Assembly: GCA_005879435.1 (NCBI GenBank)
Contig: VBKX01000218.1
Coordinates: 1-14,611 of the forward strand
Direction: 5' to 3'
Source: Deltaproteobacteria bacterium
Lineage (GTDB): Bacteria; Desulfobacterota; Binatia; UBA9968
Length of the DNA: 14,611 nucleotides
Shown: piece after piece, positions 1-7,068 of the stretch
Numbering within the stretch: the first letter of the stretch is position 1
How the letters are laid out: every line of letters starts with the position of its first letter
The notes under the pieces: model-generated
Databases searched by the model: none
Told to the model about the DNA's origin: nothing
Seen by the model: the letters and a program-made list of their open reading frames with translations, nothing else
Translations under genes and position numbers: made by a program

Positions 1-343
1 CTTTCATGATGAACTTCGTGATCCCGCTACGCTCGATCTGCCAAAAAGCGGAAGCAAAAATGCGCACATCTCTGCGCAGGAAATTAAAATGGCCGAGCAG
101 CTTGTTGAAGCGATGGCGAGTAAATGGAATCCGGCAAAATACCGCGATGAATATCGCCAGGATATAATGAAAATCGTCGAGCAGAAAGTAGAGTCGGGCA
201 AGACCAAGGTTGTCGAATCCACGAAACCGTCCGCGCGCGCTCCGCAACGCGGAAAAGTCATTGACATCATGCATCTGTTGCGACAAAGCGTAAAGCAGGC
301 GGGCAAGAAAACCGAGCCGGCGCGACAGCGCAAAGCCGGTTAG
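1..343 (+). CDS. ku: Ku protein, C-terminal part (gene runs off the left edge)
   Basis: This is the 3' end of a gene open from the left edge, read in the frame that starts at base 2 and stopping at TAG 341-343. Ku is a ring-shaped homodimer that loads onto double-strand DNA ends and recruits LigD in bacterial non-homologous end joining. The visible part has features typical of the end of bacterial Ku: a segment beginning FHDELRDP, then a helix with the pattern MAEQLVEAM, then WNPAKYRDEYRQ and a KVESGK stretch. A basic, low-complexity tail rich in Lys and Arg follows, the part that in Ku homologues contacts DNA or LigD. The gene lies 30 bases upstream of ligD on the same strand, the standard NHEJ operon order, which strongly supports the call. 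The N-terminal beta-barrel core is outside the window. Confidence 0.9.
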   Translation, partial: FHDELRDPATLDLPKSGSKNAHISAQEIKMAEQLVEAMASKWNPAKYRDEYRQDIMKIVEQKVESGKTKVVESTKPSARAPQRGKVIDIMHLLRQSVKQAGKKTEPARQRKAG

Positions 344-373
344 CGGGTTCATATTGCAAACAGCGTCCCGCCC

Positions 374-2890
374 ATGGACCTAGAAACCTACCGCCGCAAG
401 CGCGACTTTCATAAGACCCCTGAACCGGCGGGGAAAAAGCTCTCACGTCACGCCAAGAATTTATCCTTTGTCGTACAAAAGCATGCGGCGCGCCGGCTTC
501 ATTACGATTTTCGTTTGGAAATGGACGGCGTGTTAGCCAGTTGGGCCGTGCCGAAAGGCCCCAGCGTGAATCCAAAAGATCGACGCTTGGCCGTTGAAGT
601 CGAAGACCATCCGATTGACTATGGTGACTTCGAAGGAACAATTCCCGCCGGTCAATATGGCGCCGGTTCGGTCATCGTTTGGGATCGCGGCACATGGCAG
701 CCGGAGAACGATCCGATCGAAGGCCGACGCCGCGGCATGCTCAAGTTTCATTTACAGGGCAAAAAACTTAAAGGCGGTTGGACTCTGGTGCGCATGAAAG
801 GAAAGAACCGGGCTGAAGACAAAAACTGGCTGCTCATCAAAGAACGGGACGATAAGGCCGCGCAGGGCGACATCGAAGAAGGGCAACCGGCAAGCGTTAA
901 ATCCGGGCGCCTGATTGAAGAAATTGGGACAACCAATGGCGCCGGGGCGGCTCGCGCCAAGCGGCGCGCCAAAGTCAAGACGCCGGCGCTCGTCGAAAAT
1001 GCCAAAAGAGCAAAATTCCCCGCATTTTATCAACCGCAACTCGCGACTCTGGTGGACCAAGTTCCGCGCGGAGAAAATTGGCTGCACGAAATAAAACTCG
1101 ACGGCTATCGAATTCTCGGCCGCATCGATGATGGCGAGGTTTCATTGTTGACTCGAGAAGCGCACGACTGGACCCAGCCCTTTAGGGTATGCGCGGATGC
1201 GCTTAAAAATTTACGAGCACGTCAGGCATTTCTTGACGGCGAGATCGTTGCGCTCAAAGAAGACGGCACCAGTGATTTTCAGCTTTTGCAAAACTCACTG
1301 AAAGAACATGCGCCGGTCAAGCTCGTTTATTTCATTTTCGATCTGCTTTATTTAGACGGCCGGGACCTCACCGCTTTGCCGCTCCTCGCGCGCAAAGAGG
1401 CGCTGGCAAAACTTCTCGGCGCTAAGATCCAAGCGGCCGCATCCGATCTCATCCGCTACAGCGACCATTGGATTGGCCAGGGTGACGAGCTTTTCGACAA
1501 GGCCTGCCAAACCGGACTCGAGGGGATTATCTCGAAAAGACTTGATCAACTTTATCGTCCTGGCCGTAGCCGCGATTGGTTAAAAATCAAATGTGTGCAC
1601 GGCCAGGAGTTTGTCATCGCCGGATTCACCGATCCGGCCGGTTCGCGTTCGGGATTTGGCGCGCTAGTGCTGGGTGTTTATGGCGATAACAAATCTTTAC
1701 ATTATGCGGGGCGTGTCGGCACCGGGTTTACGGAAACAAGTTTACGGGATTTGCGCGCGCGTATGGACAAACTGGTCGTCAGCTCGTCACCCTTTGCCGA
1801 AGCGCTGCCACGCGGGCAAGCCAGAGGTGTCCACTGGATCAAACCCAAGCTCGTCGGCGAGGTAGCGTTCACCGGTTGGACCAAAGACAAGCTGCTACGC
1901 CATCCGTCCTTCAAGGGGCTGCGGGAAGACAAACCGGTGGGCAAAGTTCAGCGCGAAGAAGAATCTCCCACTGCGAAAGTCGTCACCTCGCGTAAGGGTG
2001 CCAATGTGGAAATTGAGATTGCCGGAATCAAGCTGACCCATCCCGACCGTATTCTTTACCCGGAGCAAGGAATAACCAAGCTCGATCTTGCACGCTATTA
2101 TGAAAAAGTCGCCGACTCGATACTGACGCATGTCGCTGGACGGCCGCTGACGCTGGTGCGCTGCCCTGAAGGATACGCCAAGCAGTGCTTCTACCAGCGC
2201 CACACCAACGAATCACTTGACCCGGCGATTCGCGCTATCCGCGTTAAGGACAAAAAATCTGTTGCCTCCTACGTTTCGATCGATTCTGTCTCCGGGCTGA
2301 TCGCACTCGTACAAATGGGAGTTTTGGAAATCCACACTTGGGGGTCGCGCGCGCCGACAATCGAGCAACCGGACCAACTGATTTTCGATCTCGACCCCGA
2401 CCCGGCGGTTTCATGGACGGCGCTCAAAGAAGCAGCGCTAATGCTCAAGACGCGATTGACCGATCTCGGTCTGAATCCCTTTCTAAAGACAACCGGCGGC
2501 AAAGGACTTCACGTCGTCGTGCCGGTCACACCGAAACAGAATTGGGCGTTCGTCAAGGAGTTTACCAAGGCTGTGGCGCAAAGCGTCGTCCGTGAGAAGC
2601 CCGATCGGTATATAGCCACCATGTCCAAGGCAAAGCGCGAGGGAAAAATCTTCATCGATTATCTGCGCAACGCCAAAACGGCCACTGCGGTATGCGCTTA
2701 TTCCACGCGCGCGCGGCCCGGCGCGCCGGTTTCATTGCCGCTACGCTGGGAGGAACTCAAAAAAGATCCGCGCGGCGAATTCACCATCAAGACGGCGCCC
2801 AAGCGCCTCGCCCGCTTGCGCAGCGATCCCTGGAAGGACTATGAACATGCCCGCAAACCACTTACCGCGAGCATGCTGAAAAAGCTATGA
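374..2890 (+). CDS. ligD: Multifunctional ATP-dependent DNA ligase LigD (PE-LIG-POL)
   Basis: An intact 838-residue LigD, the nuclease/ligase/polymerase of bacterial end joining; the length is close to the ~840 residues of Pseudomonas aeruginosa LigD. The domain order is the same: 3'-phosphoesterase (about 1-170), ATP-dependent ligase (about 205-520), primase-like polymerase (about 545-838). In the PE domain the known catalytic set can be placed at H37, H43, D45, R47, K61, R71, H79 and Y83. The ligase has its nucleotidyl lysine at K241 in KLDGYR, motif III at IFDLLYLDG (321-329), motif IV at EGIISKR (383-389) and motif V at LKIK (403-406), followed by an OB fold. The polymerase has the metal-binding pair D672 and D674 in DLDPDP, TTGGKGLH at 706-713 and the third aspartate D762. 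It acts with Ku to trim, fill and seal breaks. ATG 374 gives the family N-terminus (YRRKRDF), though no strong Shine-Dalgarno site precedes it. No catalytic residue appears to be missing. Confidence 0.97.
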   Translation: MDLETYRRKRDFHKTPEPAGKKLSRHAKNLSFVVQKHAARRLHYDFRLEMDGVLASWAVPKGPSVNPKDRRLAVEVEDHPIDYGDFEGTIPAGQYGAGSVIVWDRGTWQPENDPIEGRRRGMLKFHLQGKKLKGGWTLVRMKGKNRAEDKNWLLIKERDDKAAQGDIEEGQPASVKSGRLIEEIGTTNGAGAARAKRRAKVKTPALVENAKRAKFPAFYQPQLATLVDQVPRGENWLHEIKLDGYRILGRIDDGEVSLLTREAHDWTQPFRVCADALKNLRARQAFLDGEIVALKEDGTSDFQLLQNSLKEHAPVKLVYFIFDLLYLDGRDLTALPLLARKEALAKLLGAKIQAAASDLIRYSDHWIGQGDELFDKACQTGLEGIISKRLDQLYRPGRSRDWLKIKCVHGQEFVIAGFTDPAGSRSGFGALVLGVYGDNKSLHYAGRVGTGFTETSLRDLRARMDKLVVSSSPFAEALPRGQARGVHWIKPKLVGEVAFTGWTKDKLLRHPSFKGLREDKPVGKVQREEESPTAKVVTSRKGANVEIEIAGIKLTHPDRILYPEQGITKLDLARYYEKVADSILTHVAGRPLTLVRCPEGYAKQCFYQRHTNESLDPAIRAIRVKDKKSVASYVSIDSVSGLIALVQMGVLEIHTWGSRAPTIEQPDQLIFDLDPDPAVSWTALKEAALMLKTRLTDLGLNPFLKTTGGKGLHVVVPVTPKQNWAFVKEFTKAVAQSVVREKPDRYIATMSKAKREGKIFIDYLRNAKTATAVCAYSTRARPGAPVSLPLRWEELKKDPRGEFTIKTAPKRLARLRSDPWKDYEHARKPLTASMLKKL

Positions 2891-3044
2891 TCGCTGCTTC
2901 GTAAATTTTCTCGTTGGCAGGTAACATCGATGCCTGGTCAAGAGCAGGCTGCTGACCCTAGATAATCGCCGGTGAGCCAAGATTCTCCGTCAGTCGGCAA
3001 GTCCGGCAGCTTTCCTTTATGTGCAACGGCGTGCCGATGAAACA

Positions 3045-3788
3045 CTAAAACATCTCCCGAAGCGCTTTTTGGGCGGCAAAATAGCCGCACATTCCGTGCA
3101 CGCCGGCGCCCGGCGGCGTCGACGACGAGCAAAGATAGAGGCCCTTTTTTGACGTCGCATACAACTGGCGCGTCGGACGAAAAAAAAGTTGTCCGAGCGT
3201 AGGGGCTCCGCCGCCGATATCGCCGCCGACGAGATTAGCATTGCGCCGCTCCAGTTCACTCGGAGGAGAAACGTGACGCGCCAGAACCATGTGGCGGAAA
3301 CCGGGCGCGAAACGTTCGATCTGTGCTTCGATTCTTTCACTCGCATCTACTTGCGAGTTGTTCGGCGCATGGCAATAGGTCCAGAGCGTATGTTTTCCTT
3401 GCGGCGCCCGCGCGCTATCGAAGAGCGATGGTTGAACTAAGAGCACGAAAGGTTTGCGCGCTTGATAGCCTTGCCAGGCGGTCCGCTCCGAGGCCGCGAT
3501 CTCATCCAGTGTTCCGCCCAAATGCACCGTTGCCGCTCGGGCGCATTCTTGCGCCGTCCAAGGCACAGGCCCCGCCAGCGCCCAGTCTATTTTAAAAGCG
3601 CCCATGCCGTAGCGAAACTGTTTTAATCTATTTCGATAGACAGGCGATAAGCCGGGCCCGGCGATTGTCAATAGCTGGCGTGGCGTGACGTCGCAAAGTG
3701 TCGCCCGACAAGCGGGCAAGTCCTCAAGGCGGCGCACCGGCCGATTGAGAAAGACTTCACCGCCGAGGGAGCGCAAGTAGGAAATCAA
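3045..3788 (-). pseudogene. C-terminal part of a disrupted phytoene-dehydrogenase-like FAD oxidoreductase
   Basis: This reading frame supplies the second half of an NAD(P)/FAD-dependent oxidoreductase of the phytoene desaturase/PYROXD2-like family. The nominal start (TTG 3788) lies mid-protein: family-like sequence continues upstream in the same frame through GAQKLTDALISYL to about base 3812, before a TGA at 3819-3821. Recognisable parts are a substrate-domain stretch with VTPRQLLTIAG, the WALAGPVPW segment, and near the end the FAD-contacting motif STPPGAGVHGMCGYFAA. The stop is TAG at 3045-3047. It cannot be translated together with the N-terminal half because the frame changes near 3812-3822. 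The gene converges on ligD with 154 bases between the stops. Substrate unknown; carotenoid or retinoid-like polyenes are only the family's classic substrates. Confidence 0.8.
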
Positions 3789-4431
3789 AGCGTCGGTCAG
3801 TTTTTGCGCTCCGCACCGTCAGGACCAATCCGAAAGCGGCCGATCCCCAGCTTTCGAGCGGCAACATTGAATGAGCTGCCACTCCGGCAAAGAGCGCCCG
3901 GGTTCGGCTCTCGCGAAAACATCGCTCGGCAAACCGCCGCGCCGGTTGCATCGCCTGCAATCCAAAGCGCGCAAAATTGAATGGATGGCGCGGCCAACGC
4001 GGCGGACCCAAAATGTCCCTGCCCAATTCGTTCCACTGCGCTGTCAGGGGCGTAAATATTTTTCGATATGCGAGTTCGTCCGCGCCGAGCGCATTAGCTG
4101 TCGCTTCGACAGATCGTTCCAACAGGATTGCCGTGCCGTCGTCCAGCGGATGCGCGAGAGCCGCGCCGGGTTGGATCCATTCAAGGCCATGCTCGCCAAG
4201 AGGCAGAGCGGCAAAAAAAGGCGAGCCGATGGCCAGAGGATAAACCGAAGAACAAAGATCGTGGACATAACCGGGCAGCGTCAACTCCGCCGAGCGAACG
4301 CCGCCGCCGGCGCTGTCGTTCGCCTCAAACACGGCCACCGACTTGCCGGCTTGAGCGATAACAATTGCCGCAGCGAGTCCGTTCGGACCCGAGCCGACAA
4401 CCACGGCGTCATAGGCGACGGACTTAGCCAT
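3757..4431 (-). pseudogene. N-terminal part of a disrupted phytoene-dehydrogenase-like FAD oxidoreductase
   Basis: The N-terminal half begins at ATG 4431 and carries the Rossmann dinucleotide motif GSGPNGLAAA (residues 13-22), an acidic ribose-binding residue in VFEAN, and the family stretch AGGGVRSAELTLPGYVHDLCSSVYPL. The match to this family holds through AAFGLVLT (about 3818-3840). After that, homologues normally have roughly a dozen residues containing a GWP-type motif before GGxQ. Here that segment is missing and the frame runs on into a non-homologous tail ending at 3757. The pattern is a small internal deletion (size 3n+2), not a single-base slip. No strong Shine-Dalgarno site precedes 4431. 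A sequencing or assembly deletion is the main alternative to true gene decay. Confidence 0.8.
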
Positions 4432-4598
4432 TCGACTGAGCTGTGCTTATCGCATGAAGATAACGCACGCTCGGAGCATACCACGTGGATTTATTCGCCG
4501 GCACAGAAATGTATCTCGTAATCTTGGCATCGCCCCATGCATAGGCGTGCCTTTCCTGCGAATCGGACAAAGTTTTGGCGGGAGTTGCGGTTTTTGGA

Positions 4599-4958
4599 TC
4601 AAGTTGAATGTTTAGTTTTGCGCTCTTTGAGCGAGTCGCGGATGAAATCACCGGCGGCCACCCCGGCGACGCTCGCTGCGGCCGAAGTAAACGTCCTGAC
4701 TAAATGACCGATGACGTTCGTTTCCGGCTTGTTTAAATGCGTGGATGCGGCTCTCGATTGCAAGGAGCGACCGACTACCCAGCCTAAAAAAGCGCAGACC
4801 CCCAACGTCGGCCACGGGCGTGTCCGCACGTAGTAAGCCGGGTTCAAAGTCTTAGTCGCCGTCGTTTCAATTTTGTTTTCGAGACGCTCGATTTTGTCGG
4901 CCAGCGCAAAGCGGGTATTTTCCACTTCGCGGCGAACATCTTCCAGATTATCGTCCAT
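4599..4958 (-). CDS. DUF3618 / YqjD-like membrane-anchored protein
   Basis: A 119-residue protein whose first 30 residues (MDDNLEDVRREVENTR, then LADKIERLENKI) form the charged coiled-coil helix typical of DUF3618. A single hydrophobic segment follows at about residues 48-66 (PWPTLGVCAFLGWVVGRSL), then a soluble tail. DUF3618 proteins are small inner-membrane proteins, analogous to ElaB/YqjD, often found next to Holin_X proteins; their molecular role is not established. The start is supported by an AAGGAG site at 4966-4971, seven bases before ATG 4958. It is the second gene of an operon: only 13 bases separate it from the stop of the upstream Holin_X gene, and its Shine-Dalgarno site abuts that stop. 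Confidence 0.75.
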   Translation of the reverse strand: MDDNLEDVRREVENTRFALADKIERLENKIETTATKTLNPAYYVRTRPWPTLGVCAFLGWVVGRSLQSRAASTHLNKPETNVIGHLVRTFTSAAASVAGVAAGDFIRDSLKERKTKHST

Positions 4959-4971
4959 GGCCCATCTCCTT

Positions 4972-5397
4972 TTAGTGACCGGTCGCCCTCTCGCGAATAT
5001 ACCGGAGGTCCTCTTTCGTGCTGCGCAAAGTGTCGTGTGGAATGGCTGTAGTTCGCTTCATCTTCCGCTTGCCGACAACGATGACGATGAAACCCAAAAT
5101 CGTGTGCGCGGCACCGACGATTCCGAGACTTGCCCAAATCGGCAGTGCCAAATAGTGCGCGAGAACCAATGCGAGAACAAGGGAAAGGAAGACAATGCCT
5201 ATGGCCAAGGTGATTATGCCGACGCAAAGGAAGAGACTTGAACGCACCGCATTACTGATCTCCCCACGGATCTCGAGCTTGGCGGCGGTAAATTCTTTGA
5301 TCGAAAGCGTGCGGGCATCGTGGAAAATGCCGCGCATCAATTCCATAACCGATTCGCCGCGCTCATTCTGTCTACCGCTTTGATCATGGGGGTTCAT
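4972..5397 (-). CDS. Holin_X / DUF1469 (YqjE-like) membrane protein
   Basis: A 141-residue protein with an amphipathic N-terminal helix (MELMRGIFHDARTLSIKEF, then AAKLEIRGEI), followed by two hydrophobic segments at about residues 50-80 and 86-108, separated by a short LPIWAS turn, and a basic cytoplasmic tail. This is the layout of the Holin_X/DUF1469 family, which includes E. coli YqjE. Despite the family name, chromosomal members are not known lysis proteins. AGGAA lies about 12 bases upstream of ATG 5397. It is the first gene of a two-gene operon with the DUF3618 gene, matching the yqjD-yqjE type of association. A structured leader with an extended -10 promoter lies upstream (5475-5650), so transcription may start about 240 bases before the start codon. 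Confidence 0.78.
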   Translation of the reverse strand: MNPHDQSGRQNERGESVMELMRGIFHDARTLSIKEFTAAKLEIRGEISNAVRSSLFLCVGIITLAIGIVFLSLVLALVLAHYLALPIWASLGIVGAAHTILGFIVIVVGKRKMKRTTAIPHDTLRSTKEDLRYIRERATGH

Positions 5398-5474
5398 ACT
5401 TTACGTGTTCCTGCGCAGAAGAACCTTATACCGCTACATTGTACGCTCAGAAGGCATTGACCGCGGACCGCCGA

Positions 5475-5639
5475 AAGCACAAAGCCGCGATTGAACGCTT
5501 TCGCAAACCCAGAAGCAATCGCGGCTTTAGAAACAGAGAGGGCAACCTAGGCGGTCGCCCTCACATTCCTACGTTAGGCCACATCGTGGCGAGACCGCTT
5601 CGATCGCGCCGTAGTCATTACTACTTCAAAACGCCACGA
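5475..5639 (-). ncRNA. Candidate structured leader RNA or small RNA upstream of the YqjE/YqjD-like operon
   Basis: Read on the minus strand from the predicted start near 5639, the RNA opens directly with an 8-base arm (TCGTGGCG, 5639-5632) that pairs perfectly with 5591-5584. Enclosed by it is a GTAGT/ACTAC hairpin with a 4-base loop (5611-5624). The GCCAC of the second arm (5590-5586) can pair instead with GTGGC at 5582-5578, so two structures exclude each other. A hairpin follows at 5538-5562 (6 pairs, one mismatch, 3 pairs, 5-base loop). Last is a perfect 13-bp stem (arms 5516-5528 and 5481-5493, 22-base loop) ending in TTTGTGCTTT, which could be a terminator. No known riboswitch class was recognised. 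It could be a cis-acting leader, an independent small RNA, or chance structure. Confidence 0.4.
5481..5528. repeat. Perfect 13-bp inverted repeat (terminator- or attenuator-like stem)
   Basis: Arms at 5481-5493 (AAAGCCGCGATTG) and 5516-5528 are exact reverse complements around a 22-base spacer. The A-tract before and T-tract after a GC-rich stem resemble a factor-independent terminator, but the T-tract is short on both strands and the loop is long. It lies between the beta-barrel gene and the Holin_X gene, where a terminator for an upstream transcript or an attenuator in the leader would both make sense. Confidence 0.6.
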
Positions 5640-5644
5640 CTTTG

Positions 5645-5650
5645 ATTATA
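5645..5650 (-). promoter_or_regulatory. Extended -10 promoter element
   Basis: The minus strand reads TTTTGCTATAAT, a perfect TATAAT preceded by the TG-N extended -10 motif. No good -35 hexamer lies 16-18 bases upstream, which is usual for extended -10 promoters. The expected start point, 6-7 bases downstream (about 5638-5639), coincides with the first base of the long-range stem of the structured leader. The promoter lies 80 bases after the stop of the beta-barrel gene and would drive the Holin_X/DUF3618 operon or a separate small RNA. Confidence 0.5.
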
Positions 5651-5729
5651 GCAAAATTTACATTCGGTTCGGCGTGATAGCACCGACGGCAATGTCTAGA
5701 TTCAATATAGAGTGCTTATTCTCGCCGGC

Positions 5730-6290
5730 TCACGGCGTCTTCCTGTCTCCAGAGCCTCCCCAGACAAATCCCAAGCCAATATTCGCCACGTGATTACCGT
5801 GGGTCCGGTTATCCCTGGCGGCTTCGAAAGATTTAAAAAACCATTCATACCGATACCCGATATTTACAAAGGTTTGATCGGACACAAAAAGCTTCAGCCC
5901 CGCGGCAGGACCCATCGTTCCTGTAACGTCTCGGTCGTTCCAAACCACCCCACCAGATATACCGAGATAAGGCACTAGAACGTTTGTTACCCTGAAGTTG
6001 TAGTGGAGGAAAGGAGTAGTGGTCGCTTGCCAAGCGTCGGGGGCGTGATTGATAAAATTATAATTAAGCGCTTGACGGAATCCGAGCTCCCACCCCGGAC
6101 TTAAATAGTATCCGTAATTAAGATCCGCATTGAAATTACCGGTGTCGCTGCCTTGCGAATGAGAAGCCCCGCCAGATATTTGGATCTCACTGTCACCAGC
6201 AAGGGGCAGGGCGGAAACCGGGTTGACGGCGAGTAGCAAAAAAAGACTGGCATAGGCAGCGATGAGGCTAAAACCGAAATTGCGTTTCAT
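5730..6290 (-). CDS. Predicted small outer-membrane beta-barrel protein
   Basis: A 186-residue exported protein. Residues 1-27 form a signal peptide (MKRNF, hydrophobic core, cleavage after VSA). The mature part alternates polar and aromatic residues in short strands joined by Gly/Asn/Asp-rich turns (NADLNYGYYLSPGWELGFRQ, VPYLGISGGVVW, FVNIGYRYEWFF, ANIGLGFVWGG), as in eight-stranded barrels of the OmpA/OmpW type. A short hydrophilic tail (SGDRKTP) follows the last predicted strand, so there is no terminal aromatic residue. ATG 6290 was chosen because GAGGAG lies at 6297-6302 and the signal peptide begins there; the open frame extends 15 codons further but without such support. Function unknown. 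A tiny upstream ORF with a consensus ribosome site lies in its probable leader. Confidence 0.7.
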   Translation of the reverse strand: MKRNFGFSLIAAYASLFLLLAVNPVSALPLAGDSEIQISGGASHSQGSDTGNFNADLNYGYYLSPGWELGFRQALNYNFINHAPDAWQATTTPFLHYNFRVTNVLVPYLGISGGVVWNDRDVTGTMGPAAGLKLFVSDQTFVNIGYRYEWFFKSFEAARDNRTHGNHVANIGLGFVWGGSGDRKTP

Positions 6291-6363
6291 GGATAACTCC
6301 TCTCGATTAAGTGCTAAGGACTTTGTCATTCCCACGAATTGCCGAGGCTGACTGTTTCCCTGA

Positions 6364-6387
6364 TCATGAGTGTTTATCCAAGCCCAT
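6364..6387 (-). other. Possible 7-codon leader ORF (MGLDKHS)
   Basis: On the minus strand, AAGGAGG at 6395-6401 is followed after 7 bases by ATG 6387 and a 7-codon frame ending in TGA 6364-6366, 73 bases before the start codon of the beta-barrel gene. The ribosome site is better than that of the main gene. It may be a leader peptide, or a chance SD-ATG pair. Confidence 0.3.
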
Positions 6388-6582
6388 GTGCTTCCCTCCT
6401 TTGGATTTTATTTTAAATGATCCGGTGCTCAGGCGTTAGCCAAAAGCGCGCCGCCGTTGGGCCCATAGATGCCATACCACATTGGTGTGCCGCCGACAAT
6501 AATTTTCATTCACAGTGAATTAATTATTTATTGAATTGAAATTCAGGTGAGCAAACATCACGCCACTAAGTTGCGCGTTGAT

Positions 6583-6596
6583 AAGTACATGTACTT
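6583..6596. promoter_or_regulatory. Perfect 14-bp palindrome, possible operator
   Basis: AAGTACATGTACTT is identical to its reverse complement and sits in the divergent intergenic region, 293 bases before the beta-barrel gene and 311 bases before the lipoprotein gene. A homodimeric regulator site would look like this. No second copy was seen in the window. Confidence 0.35.
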
Positions 6597-6654
6597 GGAC
6601 AAAATACGTCATGAGATAGCTCCGAAGCCCGGTTATCGAGTGTGGGTTTTTACC

Positions 6655-6693
6655 TAGACTGTGTAAGATTTGTCGCACAGGAGACACAGTTAG
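6655..6693. repeat. Inverted repeat / hairpin
   Basis: ACTGTGT at 6658-6664 pairs with ACACAGT at 6684-6690 across 19 bases. The pairing extends by three more base pairs if one G is bulged. There is no adjacent T-tract, so a terminator is unlikely; a leader structure or operator is possible. Confidence 0.35.
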
Positions 6694-6906
6694 AATTCAT
6701 TCCCAACGAGCGAAATGCTCTCGTCGCCTGTGGCCTTTTTGCTTTCTTTAAAATCCTGATTTGTACGGAAAAATCCTCCATACAGTCGTGATTTCGAGAC
6801 GTCCTAGTTTCCCTACTAACTGATTCCATAAAAAAATTTCTTCCTCGCGGCTCTCTGGCACATTATTTGAGATAGATCGTTTGCATGAGGAAGGGAGAAT
6901 GAAATT

Positions 6907-7068
6907 ATGAAGCCATCGATGCAAATTTGGCGCGTGTATTCACTTCCGTTGCTAGCATTGTTCAGTCTAACTCTGACTACGTTTGTTGGCTGCGTCCCCA
7001 TAGAGCCGGTTGCCAGGCCGACGTTGGATGAAGTGCGCTTAGGTAGCGCTCGTGGTCCGACGGCATGA
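6907..7068 (+). pseudogene. N-terminal (signal) part of a frameshifted lipoprotein gene
   Basis: From ATG 6907 the frame encodes 53 residues: a basic start (MKPSMQIWR), a hydrophobic core (LPLLALFSLTLTTF) and a lipobox FVGC with the acylated cysteine at residue 29. A short linker (VPIEPVARPTLDEVRLG) follows, then a TGA stop at 7066-7068. AAGGGAG at 6891-6897 lies nine bases upstream. A bare lipoprotein signal of this kind is not a functional protein, and an open frame typical of a mature domain starts in the +1 frame just before the stop. The two are almost certainly one gene of about 215 codons split by an indel between roughly 7043 and 7066. A three-codon ATG-AAA-TTA-TGA frame at 6899-6910 overlaps the start. 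Confidence 0.7.

Larger units (their letters stand above)
6291..6906. other. 616-base divergent intergenic region with several dyads
   Basis: No convincing protein gene is present. The region separates the minus-strand beta-barrel gene from the plus-strand lipoprotein gene, so it should hold both promoters. It contains the small leader ORF (6364-6387), an AT-rich stretch (6490-6560) with ATTCAC-A-GTGAAT at 6508-6520 and TGAATT-GA-AATTCA at 6532-6545, a perfect 14-bp palindrome at 6583-6596, and a hairpin at 6655-6693. No confident -35/-10 pair was found. The clustering of dyads suggests operators, but no regulator family is recognised. Confidence 0.5.

Noticed and set aside
3871..4521. Long plus-strand frame of 216 codons
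   Set aside because: It lies antisense to the conserved FAD oxidoreductase N-terminal half and has an arginine-rich, unconserved-looking composition.
4972..5397. Phage lysis holin, from the Holin_X family name
   Set aside because: No other phage gene is present, and the pairing with a DUF3618 gene matches the chromosomal YqjD/YqjE type.
5439..5645. 68-codon plus-strand frame over the structured leader region
   Set aside because: Strongly basic composition without family features; it runs through the inverted repeats and promoter on the other strand.
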